Positions 33,601 to 44,866 of a stretch of 64,000 nt of DNA are shown piece by piece. The number at the start of each line of letters is the position of its first letter. Position 1 is the first letter of the stretch. The DNA is from Dipteris shenzhenensis (taxonomy: Eukaryota; Polypodiophyta; Polypodiopsida; Gleicheniales). Made by a program: the position numbers and the translations under genes. The DNA lies in NCBI GenBank assembly GCA_047967505.1, contig CM106541.1, one strand, 5' to 3'. The notes below the pieces were generated by a model, which did not search any database, was not told the origin of the DNA, and saw only the letters and a program-made list of their open reading frames with translations.

Positions 33601-35298
33601 TGTGAATGGAAAGAGAATCTACTTTGACCATTCATTGCCATAGGGTATGTATCATTCTATGATGCAGACTTGAGCCTCATTGTCCTTGACAGATCAGATG
33701 CAGATGCTTTGTATGTTAGCATGGATGAGCCCACAATTTTTTATCATGCACATTCCTTGGTAAGCCTTCAGCATGAGGCACATTCAGCAGTAATCCCTCA
33801 TCACGAGGCAAATTTGATGGTAAGCCCTCAATACGAGGCAATCTCATCTACATTAGCATAGTTTGACTCTAGTGATGCATAACAATCACATTCATGCATG
33901 AATCTGACTCCATCTACTGTCACATCAAATGTAGATACTCAGCAAGAGTTCGCCATTGATCATGTAGTTATTCTATAGGTAAGTCCTCAGTACGAGGCTA
34001 TCACATCTCTAGCCACATGCATATATGCCACAGTGCATCCAGCTCTTACCATTCCACAATCCATCATTGATGCCTTCACCTCTTACACGGAGCATATCAT
34101 GGACACAATTCCCTTCAGCAGTTCAGATCAACACATTAGTCTTCAGGACATTCCAGCATCGTCTCAGTCATGCCGCATTGCACCACCCTTGGATCCAACT
34201 ATCACCACCTCCGATCAACAGATCATTCCTCAACATGAGGATACCTATGCATCAGTGCGGTCCTACCACAATGCAGTGGACATCATCAAGTTCAGCCATT
34301 ATAGTGCAACCTGGGGAGACTCAGTGTTTCAGCATGCACTTATAGTTGTCATATACAGTCCTTACTTGATGCAGATTAGTGGTTGGATCCACGACTAGAG
34401 ATCGGTCCCTTCATCAGCATTCGACACCGCATATGCCTCAGGGACATCTTATGCACTTTCAGTTGTATTTCAGGCTTGTATGCCTTTACGCTGTCAACTC
34501 CAACTTGAGCATATGATAGATGCTACATCCCATGCCACTGGATGTTTAGCTATGCACACTTCAGATGACCTTCAACTCATGACAGTTGAGCACACATGTT
34601 TGACAGGTTGCCATACGTTGTCAGTTCTACGGGCCTCTTCTTCAGCAAAGCAGCGTATCACACTTGCACCTTCGACCCGAGATTTTTAAGCCCTAGATCA
34701 CTTTGTCCACATTGACTATGCAGTCTTGTTTGACCCCACATCATTCAACAAAGATTATAGCCTTACTGCAGCATACCTCACACATTGTTGTCAGTTCTTT
34801 TGGGTTGGTGACACTCTCGTATGTCACAACCTGCCCGATTCTTTCTCCATTGCTACATAGACTAGCCTCACATTCGGATGCCTTAGAGTAGCTGCATAGT
34901 CCATGGCGACTTATGGCATGTTCAGCTTTTACATGTTCAGCATGTAGCCATACACACAATCATTCACGTAGTCATATTTCGATCGACCAGTATTTGATCT
35001 AGGTGGACTTGACTTTCTACATATTTCCTTCCTCTACCTTTCGGCCTATCTTTTGGGTTTTATTCCCAAAGGCGAAGGATGACTCACAACTTAAAAGGGG
35101 GAAATCCACACTCAATCCACATCTTGTATAGGACTACATAAGTTGTACTCATTGTGCATGCTTTCGCTATGTAGTCACTATGCTCACATATGCACATACT
35201 ACTCTAATTTCTTTTCAGTTTTGGATGCTATCATATGCACCAAATGAAATGCACAAAAAGACCTTGTACATGCACCCTCTACTTACCCATTGCAATTT
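33601..35298. other. Degenerate internal region of an LTR retrotransposon
   Basis: Plus-strand open frames (34033-34398, 34025-34345 and others) overlap and lack motifs. A short repeat 'gtaag.c.tcag.a.gaggc' occurs near 33,760, 33,820 and 33,980. The region ends in a polypurine tract and LTR, so it is probably the decayed 3' half of that element. Confidence 0.4.
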
Positions 35299-35307
35299 AA
35301 GAGGGGG
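35299..35307 (+). promoter_or_regulatory. Polypurine tract before the short LTR
   Basis: AAGAGGGGG directly precedes TGTTAAAG, the usual arrangement at a 3' LTR. Confidence 0.65.
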
Positions 35308-35476
35308 TGTTAAAGAAAAGTGTAAATTGCACTATCATAGGGCATAGGGGCAAACCCTAACCCTAACGCTAAGGGGTTCACATGTATATCTTCATGTTCA
35401 TTGTCAATACACTTAGTGTACAGGTAGCTATATCGTGTGCACTCCTCTCTCTCTCCTTCTCTCACTTCTGCTATCA
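35308..35476 (+). repeat. Short 3' LTR (about 169 bp, TG...CA)
   Basis: It begins TGTTAAAG after a polypurine tract and ends GCTATCA. The next bases (from about 35,480) are the LINE-associated repeat also present at 15.97 kb, and its similarity starts right at this point. The LTR therefore marks an insertion edge. A partner 5' LTR was not found. Confidence 0.6.
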
Positions 35477-35479
35477 AAA

Positions 35480-35890
35480 ATTACTAATCAAGAGTAGAAT
35501 AGAGATAGTTTAAAACAATGTGCTAGAAGATGGTGGGAATGCATTTTTTAAGTGCATGGAGAGGTGAAACGTTTTGGAAGAGAGAGAATAGTGAAAGAGT
35601 TGGTTTGGAAGTCAAAGTTGGTTGAACTAGAAGGATAACATGAGCACAGTTCTAATTTAGGGCTAGTTTGGATGAGAGAAAAGCAAAGAGACATGATATG
35701 GTCAGGCTAGTAGACCTGCCATGGTAATATTTTATTGTGAAGCACCAATGACGTGTTTTGGGGTATTTTGGAAAAAAAGGAATTTTCCCTAGAATTGGGA
35801 GCCTTTGTTACAGAGAAGTCCACATGGCATAATCTCCTTGATGGATTCCATATGCCCTTATCCAAGCCTCTAATATTTCAAAAGTTCTCT
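35480..35890 (-). repeat. Dispersed repeat, copy 2 (LINE-associated)
   Basis: Partner of 15,970-16,375 in the same orientation. The copies have diverged by substitutions and small gaps. See copy 1 for the shared landmarks. Confidence 0.75.
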
Positions 35891-35949
35891 AAAGGGCCCC
35901 CTTTTTTAGTCCAAAATTCTTGTAATGACAGGAGAAAATATGTCCTATA

Positions 35950-36610
35950 AATTAATGGTTTTACTAATCAAATTTTGGGATAGATAAATTCCATCGAGTC
36001 TTACCTCTCTACTTGCCTCTCTTCTATTATCCCCTACTTGATTATTCCCTTGGAGGCATGGAGGTAACTAGTGTTCCCGAGTCTTTAAAATGATCCCAAG
36101 CATGTAGCTCGGCCCCTCTAATTATTATTGGCCATTTGTCCTATCACCTATCTTTCCTATGTTCCACCATGTTGAAATCTCCAAGCACCACAACATCACC
36201 ATCTATTCTGCTTAAGGAATCCCAAGTAAGGATTCTACTTTGGGTCTTGATGGGAGCATAAATGGAAATAGTAATCAATTCAACACCTTTTAAATGACAT
36301 TTTATAGCCACCCATCTCTATTGGGTGCCAATGACCTCTTGGATAAAACCTCCTTGAAAATGAGAGAGGAGATTAATGGTGGCAATGCCTTCTCTCCCTT
36401 CTTCATGTTTTGTGAAAAACCAAGATCTCTTCCTATCTACAACCTTCAATTTGGCCTCCAAGACCTAATTGGTAGCTTTTACTTATTGAGGAGCTAAGAA
36501 TGTCAGAGAGAGTGAGTTAGCTCTCATTCAATGAGAGATCTTAGTAGCCCTACTAGGGTCTATCAATCCCCTAACTTACCATGTCCTTGGACCCCTACTT
36601 AGCCTTGCGG
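35950..36610 (-). pseudogene. LINE ORF2 endonuclease remnant
   Basis: On the minus strand 'RWVAIKCHLKGVELITISIY' leads into 'APIKTQSRILTWDSL' and 'VVVLGDFNMVEHRKDR'. Further on come 'IIIRGAELHAWDHF' and 'VRLDGIYLSQN'. These are the YAP, GDFN and LDR-like motifs of the LINE endonuclease, which nicks DNA for target-primed reverse transcription. Several stops and shifts are present. Confidence 0.72.
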
Positions 36611-36699
36611 TTATCTAGAGAGAAGTTTCCTTGATCTAGGACTGGCCTTCTCATGTTATGCATAGTGGCATGTGTCTTCCCTTGCACTATGAAATTATT

Positions 36700-37473
36700 T
36701 TCACCTTGAGTGGGCTGAGGAAGCTCTTCCTCAGACCCATTTTCCTCTATAGTGTCAATGAGTATAGCATCCTCTTTGTAAATTTCACTGTCAAATTATT
36801 TTGGCCCACCTAGGTTAATTTTAACATCATCAACAACATCCTCCATGCATTCCTGCTATTCTAGGTTCTCTTTAATCCAATCCTCTGTCTCTTTATTTAT
36901 AAGGGCATCAAACCTAGTTTTAGAGATCATGTGTCAGGATCATGTCATCTTGTGGCCCTTGAGAATGATTCTTATTTTCCTCTTTTTGGGAAGGGGGGAG
37001 TTTGGTGGTCTCAACAGTCTTGCCTCCCTTGGGGAGCCACTTTTTGATGGAGGGGTAGGGGTAGTCCCTAGGTAGTCTTAGGAATCTCAAAAGGTACTTT
37101 TAGCATTACCCATCTTTTGGGGGCAGTTCTTAACTACATGGCTAGACTCCTCATATATTAGGTAAATTTTAATTATCATTCGCTCTAATATTAATAGGCT
37201 CTTCCCATCAGTGGAAGTCATCATTTTGCATTGCTTATAATATTATCAAAATGTTATTTTCTCACAACCCTCTTTCCTTCCTACGTGACATGTGCTCATG
37301 CAAGCTTTACGTGACATGAACTCTACGTTCTTCTTCTCAAAATGGCCAACTTCTATGACTCGGTTGCTCAGTTGATGCATTCCTTTTCCTGGTAGCTCCA
37401 CTTTCTTTTTGATGGCAACCACGACACTTATGTAAAGAATCACCTCTAGAGGAACAAGCTTATGTTGAACCAT
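36700..37473 (-). pseudogene. LINE ORF1 remnant with zinc knuckle
   Basis: Upstream of the endonuclease on the minus strand, about 37,150-37,110 reads 'YEESSHVVKNCPQK', the end of a CCHC zinc knuckle (with the first cysteines lost). It is followed by a proline/lysine-rich linker and an acidic stretch ('IKENLE', 'DTIEENGSEEELPQ'). This is the expected order of LINE ORF1 before ORF2. The 37473-37246 open frame upstream is less clear. Confidence 0.5.
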
Positions 37474-37489
37474 TTCATTGCCTTCTATG

Positions 37490-37910
37490 GTCCATTGCTT
37501 TTTATTAAATTTTCTCTCTTTAATAAAAGCATTTCTTTAAACCCCTTTCTTAATATTTCTTTCTTCATTTTTCTTAATTTCCCTCTTTAAATTCCTTTAA
37601 TACTTCTTAAAACTCCATTCTTCTTATAGCACTACTCCATTCTTCTTATAGCACTACTCCTTTTTTCTTCTTTTTCATTTTACTCTTATATCTTATCTTT
37701 TCCTGCTCTTAAGTTTCACTTTCCCTTTGCCATTATGGAATTTAACACTCCTTAATTGCCCTTTCTTTCTTTCTTCTTTAAGTTGATTATTTATTCCTTT
37801 GTTTGTACTGCCCTCCAATTTTTCCTTCCTTTCTTCTTAAATTATGCCTCTACTTATGTTCCTCTTCAAACCCCTCTTCTTGCTCTCTATCCAAACTCTC
37901 ATCACACTCA
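37490..37910. repeat. Pyrimidine-rich low-complexity tract
   Basis: About 400 bp dominated by T and C ('ctttcttctttaag', 'ttccttcctttcttc') with a small local duplication ('cattcttcttatagcactactc'). Confidence 0.8.
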
Positions 37911-38370
37911 CAAATCAAACTTATAAACCTTTTTAAATGTATCCAATCTCACTAATTCCACACTAAAGTGATTTACCTAATTATTCCCCTGTCTTTTTAC
38001 ACTCATAAATGTACACCGATCTTGATAAGTTTGTGGTTAGCCTCTATATTTATTGTGACCCCGATAACAAGGGAGGGGTGTCTATGACACTTGTCTTCCC
38101 AACTAAGACTTAAGCGAGTTCTCACTACGTTTTTCTTGTTGGATGGTGGCAGGTAGGCAGACTCCCCTCTTCAGTAAATGTGATGCTGCCAACGACTTAT
38201 CAAAGCTTTACTGCTCACATTTTCTCTTCTAGAAAAAATTGTTCATCCTTTAATGATGCTACTTCGTCTTTTGTGATGTTTATTACAAAGTTTATCTATT
38301 AAACATTTCTCTTTCCAACTCCAAATTTGTCTACTCTTCACTATGGAAAGGGGTGTTGTAAATGTCTACT

Positions 38371-38440
38371 ACACACACACGCGTGCACACACACACACAC
38401 ACACATACACATGCATGCACGCATGCATGCATTCATCCAC
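38371..38440. repeat. (CA)n / (CATG)n microsatellite
   Basis: CA repeats interrupted by 'gcgtg', then 'catgcatgcacgcatgcatg'. Confidence 0.9.
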
Positions 38441-38442
38441 AC

Positions 38443-38620
38443 AAAGATGTGGGCTTACTTAATTGTCTTTCAATGGGAGCAGTTCTGTTTTGATGGGTCA
38501 CCAGTCGAGTTTGTCTCGTCATACACATACTTGGGAATTCTCTTTTTTGGGCCTATTTTTACTATAAGATCGACGATACAGGCTCGCTTGAGCAAGGGGT
38601 ATGCTTTGTTGCTGCCATAG
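38443..38620 (+). pseudogene. LINE reverse-transcriptase C-terminal fragment
   Basis: The plus strand reads 'FCFDGSPVEFVSSYTYLGIL', then 'TIRSTIQARLSKGYALL'. The 'DG..VE.V..YTYLG' pattern with the following helical segment is typical of the region just after the LINE reverse-transcriptase core. It is short and isolated, and directly adjoins the CA repeat. Confidence 0.55.
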
Positions 38621-38629
38621 TCATGAAGT

Positions 38630-39780
38630 GGAAATGGGAGAATGCAGCGAGAATGTCAAAATCATGAGAAACGTGGTGGAGGATTATGTTGTAAAGATCC
38701 CTAGAGTAGGACAAAAAAGGGTCGAGACAGAGGTAGCTAAGGATATAATATTGAATAGCATAATCCCCGCAGGTGACAATGCCACAAAGTTGATGGACAA
38801 TGGGACCTTTGATGTGTTGCTATCACATTTGGAGCCCTTGACAAATCAAAGGAGGTATGTGGGACTTTGATGTTATGTGGATAGAGACATTTAGGTTTGC
38901 TTCAAATCTGGTTTGATTCTATTCTGATGCTAAAAGCAAAGTGTCAGTATGAATACTTCCATGCTTCCTTTTTCCTAGTTATTTAATGGATACTACCAAT
39001 GAGAGATGTTGCATTTTTAAAATGTCCACTACTGGATCGACATTGGGTGTCGATTAATGGGTGTCGATTAAGTGAGGAGGATGCAAAAATAAGGAGATTT
39101 GCAACATTTGTAGGTGTGCTTGATCATGTGAGAAGGGTATGTCGATCGTTGACAATGGAAGCACATGTGTATGAACCGAGGTATGCACAGGGAACACCCT
39201 TAACTTGATTTGAAAATCAACTTTTTGGACAATGTTAAATCACTTTTTGTTGTTGTAGTATTCAAAGTCTACAAACAATAGCCGTTTGTGAAATGAAAGT
39301 AGAAGACTCAATAGCCCAGATGAAATTTTGGGAAACATTAAATCTTGTGATAAGAAACCATGGTGTGATAGATGTTCAATTCTGGCAGATGAGGCCATGG
39401 CAAATTGGAATGCAATTTGACAAGTATCTGAAAAGGATTAAACTACACCACTGGTAGGTAGGGAAAGAAGTTGCTTGTTTCATTGTAAGATAGTTTACTA
39501 AAGCATATAAAGCACTGTATAATGGTGGAAGAGAGACATCGGCATATAGAACTGTGCAAGTCATGGAGAAATGCAAAGCATGAAAAAATGCAAAGGCAAG
39601 ATACAATCAAAGCCTTCTGGGGCGAACTGGTGTCGCATACACCCAACAATTGCCTACCTTGGATAGCTGGCTATCATGGTGGCATGTAAGATATTCTCAG
39701 TGGGGACTATACATGAATGCAGTAATTATCAAATCATGGAGGAATATATCTTCAATATTTTTTAGATTCGCTTGTTTTGA
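38630..39780 (+). pseudogene. Decayed transposase-like gene, second copy
   Basis: Pieces in order: 38640-38870 ('VVKIPRVGQKRVETEVAKDI'), 38999-39182 ('SINGCRLSEEDAKIRRFATF', 'LTMEAHVYEPRY'), 39262-39410 ('IQSLQTIAVCEMKVEDSIAQ' ... 'NHGVIDVQF'), then in other frames 'ADEAMANWNAI', 'GRERSCLFHC' and, near 39,650-39,760, 'LDSWLSWWHVRYSQWG'. Donor-like GTATGT/GTATGC and acceptor-like TTGTAG flank several pieces, so introns are likely. The landmarks 'HVYEP', 'TIA.CE.KV', 'ADEA.ANW' and 'C.FH' match the minus-strand pseudogene at 12-13 kb. Mutator-like affiliation is possible but unproven. Confidence 0.5.
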
Positions 39781-40168
39781 AATCAGTTATCATGCATATG
39801 CTAATGGCTAGCGATGGGAATGTATTTTTATGGAATCATGCTACTTGTCAAGTTAAGAGAGGGGAAGGGCTAGATTCTATTTGGAGTGATGTATAGCTGG
39901 CCACTAGCTATATTTTTATAGGTTTAGAAACTCGCAAAAGTTGCAATAAAAAAACTCACAAAGTGCCAAGGCCTCGGAGAACATATTCGTCCCAGAACAA
40001 GAAATCCGTGATAGGTATGCCCAATGCATCGTTTGCAGATTTCAGCAGTTAACATTCACACACACATCACTCGCAGCAGGATGAAAGAGCACCGAACGAG
40101 GTTGATATTAAGCCAAAACACGATGAAAAGCTACCGAAAGACATCCTTCGAGTGAAGAATGGAAATCT

Positions 40169-40191
40169 GTCAAACCCTTAGAGGGTTTGAC
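40169..40191. repeat. Perfect 10-bp hairpin upstream of the epimerase gene
   Basis: GTCAAACCCT and AGGGTTTGAC flank a 3-base loop. It lies about 680 bp before the proposed start codon. The arms end in W-box-like TTGAC cores. Function unknown. Confidence 0.9.
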
Positions 40192-40868
40192 AAATCCTTC
40201 AATCGAATGCGCAAATCCTCTTGTGCACTAAACGCACCCAAAATCCTTGTTTCTAGTGGTAATCCTTTCATATACAACTGTCTCCACCATGCACGCAGTT
40301 GAAGACCTGGTCAGAAGAATAACAAACATTGAACCATCACCAATTGTGCACACACAGCAAGACCTTGAGCGACGATTACCTCAGAATCTACAAGAAGAAG
40401 CACATGCACACCTGCGGTCCAACAAATAAGGGAACCACATGTGGACCAATCACAAAAATTTGCCTAGAAATTCCATATTACGTTTTTTCTGCTTTTGAAG
40501 CGTTGCTTGCTCTCTGTAGCCTCCTTGAAAACTCCTAAGGCAGGCCGAAAACAGAACCAAATTTGAAAGAGATGCTCTGAAGTCAACACACCAACCAATC
40601 ACGGAATTTGCACACAAAACACATTCGGAAAATGCTCGAAGTATTTTTGGCATCTCAAAGTGAAACCTTGTCGAAGGCTATACCGAGGGGAGGCGAAAAA
40701 TGACACGCATGAACATGGAACTGTGGTAGCTAGCTCATATGGGCAAAGGGGTCCTTGAATTTTCGTAAAAAGAGACGCAGCCCTTGGCAAAATTCATCAT
40801 CACGTGACAGACCAACGGAACAGTCCTTGTGTCACTGCAATAGAGCGCTTAAGCAAGTCAAGGAAGGC

Positions 40869-42668
40869 ATGGATCATGGATCATCGCTGCTACTCCCTCG
40901 CCAAGCCTTGGCAGTAGCACCAGCTTGCCTACCTCCTTCCTGCTGCCGCCTTTCTCCAACCACCAGCTGCTGCTCCTGCTCCTCCTCCTCCTCCTCCTCA
41001 TGGCGGGATATCATGGATTGTTTCATGGTGGACGTCTGTGACCTGCAGTCGCGGCCTCTCGATGTGCCTCTGCTCTCGCCTTTCGTCATCGCATCTACAC
41101 GCTTGGAACGCGTGCAGAACGTCGCCATTCGCTTGCAATTGGCCGACGGCAGCGTAGGTTGGGGCGAAGCGCCCACTCTGCCCCCTGTCACGGCGGAAAA
41201 CCAGCCCGTTGCCCTCGACAAGGCGTCGCATGCTTGTTCTCACCTCATCACGACACTCCCCAAAAGTTGTAGCGCTCTGCTCAAGGAGCTTCATGATATC
41301 CTTCCGGGGTGGGACTCTGCCTCGGTGCGCCGTCTCAACTAAGCTTCCCACTCCTGGTCGCGCGTATTTCATTATGCCCTATTCGCCTCTCTAATTTGGA
41401 CATCCGGATGCTTGGCTTCGCTCTCAAAGGTTAGGGCAGGAGTTGAGATGGCGATCGTTGATGCTGTCTCGCGGAGTGTTGGGCAACCCTTATGGCGATT
41501 TTTTGGAGGTTCTTGCAACTCAGTCACTACGGATATAACTGTAAGCGTTCATGTGATTTCTGATTACTTTCTTTCACACAGTGCTTTCTGCATTGGTCTA
41601 ACCTTTTTTCATCTTCATCTTTCCAGATCCCAATATGTACGCCAGAAGAGGCTGCATCACTGGCTTCAAAGTACGCAAAAAGAGGGTTCAACATTCTTAA
41701 ATTAAAGGTAGGAGGAAGAAAAATTTCAGCGGATTTGGAAGTGCTTCTTGCCATTCGCAGAGAATTTCCTCAAAGCCAGTTTATTTTAGATGCTAACGAA
41801 GGATACAAACCACATGAAGCCCTGGAGCTGTTGAAAGAACTTCATGGTATAGTTCTTCAGACTGCCTAGCAAAAGCTGTTGTGATCGCAGGCATTTCTGG
41901 ATGATGTTATCCGTTTGCTCATTGCTGGAGATTATGGAATTTCCAGATAGAGGAATCACTCCATTGCTGCTTGAGCAACCCGTTCCTAGGCACCATTGGA
42001 CCGAGCTTGGTTACGTGAACAAAATGGCAAAGGATTTATACGGTGTCCCGATTGCTGCAGATGAAAGCTGCAGAAGCTTTGTTGACGCGCAGCGAATTGC
42101 CAGAGATCGCCTTGCAGAAGTTATAAACATCAAGCTGGCTAAAGTGGGGGTTCTAGGGGCCCTTGAACTGATCGAATTTGCAAAAGTTGCGGGCCTTCAA
42201 CTGATGATAGGGGGCATGGTGGAAACTCGCCTTGCAATGGGCTTTGCTGCACACCTTGCTGGAGGGCAGGGTTGTTTCAAGTAATTCAGAAGAGAGCTGG
42301 TGGTTTTATGTTTATGAGATGTAATAAGACGGAGGACTGATTCTCAAATCGTCTGTCTATGCAGATACGTTGATTTGGATACTCCCCTCTTACTTGCAGA
42401 AGATCCTGTGCATGGTGGTTATGAAGGTATTTGTGATTTGTTTCATCTTGTGGCTCATGTGGAAAGCTTGCCAGTGTACCACACATCATCGTTGAGTGTT
42501 ATTAGACCAGCAAACAATTTTAGTTTCAGTATATGTACAATACTAAGTTTCAAGTTCCTGATATGCGTTGTGGATGGCTATGTGAGTAACTTGTGGATGG
42601 ACGCTTATGCAGTGCATGGTTCAGTTTACAAACTGAATGAAGCTTTGGGACACGGAGCCTGGCTGTAA
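40869..42668 (+). CDS. Dipeptide (L-Ala-D/L-Glu-type) epimerase, enolase superfamily
   Basis: Six exons give a 412-residue protein: 40869-41324, 41430-41540, 41627-41846, 41947-42280, 42365-42426 and 42613-42668, all with GT-AG introns of 84-186 bp. Residues 1-45 are Ser/Cys/Pro-rich without acidic residues after the first few, fitting a plastid transit peptide. The frame is open further upstream, but no ATG precedes 40869 in it. Catalytic positions of the muconate-lactonizing-like subgroup are present: the K214-x-K216 pair ('LKLKVGG'), metal ligands D244 ('ILDANEG'), E272 ('LLLEQPV') and D301 ('AADES'), the opposite lysine K325 ('INIKLAK'), and D377-x-D379 ('YVDLDTP'), the motif dipeptide epimerases use to hold the substrate amine. 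Known relatives epimerise L-Ala-D/L-Glu from peptidoglycan turnover. The substrate in this plant is inferred. Confidence 0.9.
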
Positions 42669-43715
42669 TGCAAGATGTAAATGAACATATTCTTTCAAGA
42701 GGTGGCATTCGGCTCTGAGACTTTTAAATGCCCTCAAATGGGGTTTGCACTTTTAAATGCCGCTGCCAAAGGTTCTGTATGAATGATTTAGGATTTTTAC
42801 TGTTTTCTGTAATGTGTGTTTAAATGTTCTTTTTTGTATTGAACAGGATTAGCCATGGAGTCTGCAAACAGCAAGTCTTGACTTATTTAGGAGCTGGCAT
42901 GTTTTGTGGTTAAGGGACAACTGCAACCGTTACAAAGGGACTAGTTAGTTAGCTATTTAGTTATCTAGTTAGTAGTCTTTTTTAGCAGGCTGCTCAGAAG
43001 TTGCACATGGCACTATTGGAAATATCCCTTATAGAAGCTTGTGATTTTACAGTCAGCCACATGGCATTATCCCTTATAAAAGCTTGTAATTTTACTGTCA
43101 GCCTTGGAACTACAAAAGGCCTGCTGTACTATATTTTAACAATACCATTGATCATTCGGCAATCATTAATGTGATTGATTCCTAACAGCTGAGTGATTGC
43201 TGAGGTTGGATTCTAAATCCTCCTATCCTAGTGCAGCCCCTCATAAGCCCTATTGTCAGGTCCAGCCCCTAATTCGCATTCCTCTCCAACCCTTGGAAGG
43301 TACTTCCTGCTGTGTTCACAGGGGTCCGCATCTAGGTAGCACTCTCGTACTAGAGGGTGAGACACTGGGCATACATTTTGTATTGAAGTTTTTTGTTGGT
43401 TTTTCATCTCTCATGTTGCATTGCTCATTGACTTACTGCACATGCATAGTAAGTATACATAAGGAAAGACGTTTGGATTCCATATTAACACCTGTGCGAA
43501 TTCCTGGGCGCTCTATTAGTCTTCCACTGTGCATACCCTCTGTTTTCTAGCCCTGACAGAAGTTTACAAGAGGTAGAGCTTGAAGGCAAGGACCTTGCTG
43601 AAGGACGCCCTTGATTCAGAGCTTGGGGGAATCATCTCCGACATCTAAAGGATGGTGCCGTTACAAGGGAGGCTTAGGTTCAGGCAGGTATACGACTTTC
43701 CAAGTCTTTCTCTTC
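42669..43715. other. 3' flank of the epimerase gene, no second gene seen
   Basis: Contains a small duplication ('cttata.aagcttgt.attttac.gtcagcc', near 43,030 and 43,073). A plus-strand frame (43197-43550, 117 codons) has no motif. A retroelement LTR fragment around 42,900-43,190 is possible (TGTTTTGTG...CCTAACA) but no target duplication supports it. Confidence 0.4.
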
Positions 43716-43799
43716 TCAGTTCATTGTCATGGCCATGAGACATGCTATTTCTAATTTGAACATGGGTGGGATGTCACAAAGTATGATATATGCGTTTGT

Positions 43800-44140
43800 C
43801 CTCTGTTCAGTGTGTTGTGTCGCTAGCATTGGATCCCTACCACATCGACCACTCGTGGACTGATGATCTGTGTGATTTCGTTGGAAGAACTCCGTAATCA
43901 CACTTTGAGATGAGTTTGACTCTGTGTCCTGCATTTGTCTCTGCAATTTGAGTAATTGCTCTTTGTGCCTAACTGCCTCATGGATGAAGGCGGTGAGGCA
44001 TCCCTGATCTGGGTAGGAGAGGAATCTGGAGAGGGACCCGAAACCATTCCTAAAGAGACAGTGATTGCGGCCTCAGATCTCATAGTATATTTGGCACCTG
44101 AAGGCGAAGCGCTCCTTTGACTCGATCTCCTATCGATCAC
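43800..44140 (-). pseudogene. Gag-like fragment beyond the minus-strand LTR
   Basis: The minus strand reads 'FGSLSRFLSYPDQGCL', then 'FIHEAVRHKEQLLKLQRQMQ' and 'SSQSVITEFFQRNHTDH', related to the 28.83-29.1 kb fragment. It follows the LTR at 45.29-44.39 kb and a leader of about 250 bp, the place where a gag gene would start. It is broken by a frame change near 43,960. Confidence 0.5.
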
Positions 44141-44843
44141 ATAAGGTGTAGATGCGACTCTCCCTGGGCCTCCTCCGCTCGTCCACTCTCAATGTGGAGT
44201 CGGTGCGATGGAACACGAAACTATCCAATAGAGATACTCAATGAATGTGGGAGGTGGATCTAGGTATACCCTGGTGGATCAACTCGGAGCCAACTAGGTT
44301 CTGAATGTGGGTAGTAATAGAAGGCTGGAACCGTTCCCTTGTAAAAATACAGTAGAGACACTCTCATTTCTTTCCCTCTCTCCCTCTCTTAACAGAGACA
44401 CTAGGGCCCAGGACAACAATTGGGTTGGACTCCCCCGAAGAATTTTATTACTTGAGAGAAGATGAAGTACATAGCTCAGTGTAGAGCTGTTCATACATGA
44501 AAATCCCAAAACGTGAATGAATGAATGAATCATTACATGAGCTCTTAGGCTCCCCTTCTTGGTAACAAGCCACTTGTCAATTTCTACATTACTTTCCTTA
44601 TTACATGCCACTAAGGGCAACTTTGGAGTCTTCGAAGCACTTGGTCACGCGAACCGCCTCCTAGACTCTGATTAGGCTCTCGTAGCTCTTAGGAAAATAA
44701 CTCTTCCTAGTACCTACAACAATTAATTAAAGCGCACCACCATGGCACCCATTAATTGTTAGCGCTTTGCATGCAAACAACACATTGTGGACTAGTTCTA
44801 GTCACAGTGGGTGTCCCTACTAAACACATGTGCACACATAACA

Positions 44844-44859
44844 GATAAAATATATTTAT
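44844..44859 (-). promoter_or_regulatory. TATA-like stretch of the LTR
   Basis: On the minus strand ATAAATATATTTTATC lies directly downstream of the palindrome array, a suitable position for the LTR core promoter. Confidence 0.4.
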
Positions 44860-44866
44860 TCTCTGG

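Noticed and set aside
34025-34398. Overlapping 106- and 121-codon plus-strand frames
   Set aside because: Neither has a domain. They overlap in different frames inside decayed retroelement DNA before a 3' LTR.
35350-35375. Telomere-like 'aaccctaaccctaacgctaa'
   Set aside because: Only about three imperfect units, inside a short LTR. Not an interstitial telomere array.
42899-43189. Possible solo LTR after the epimerase gene (TGTTTTGTG...CCTAACA)
   Set aside because: No convincing target-site duplication and no second copy. A shared 'agctg' on both sides does not coincide with the TG/CA ends.
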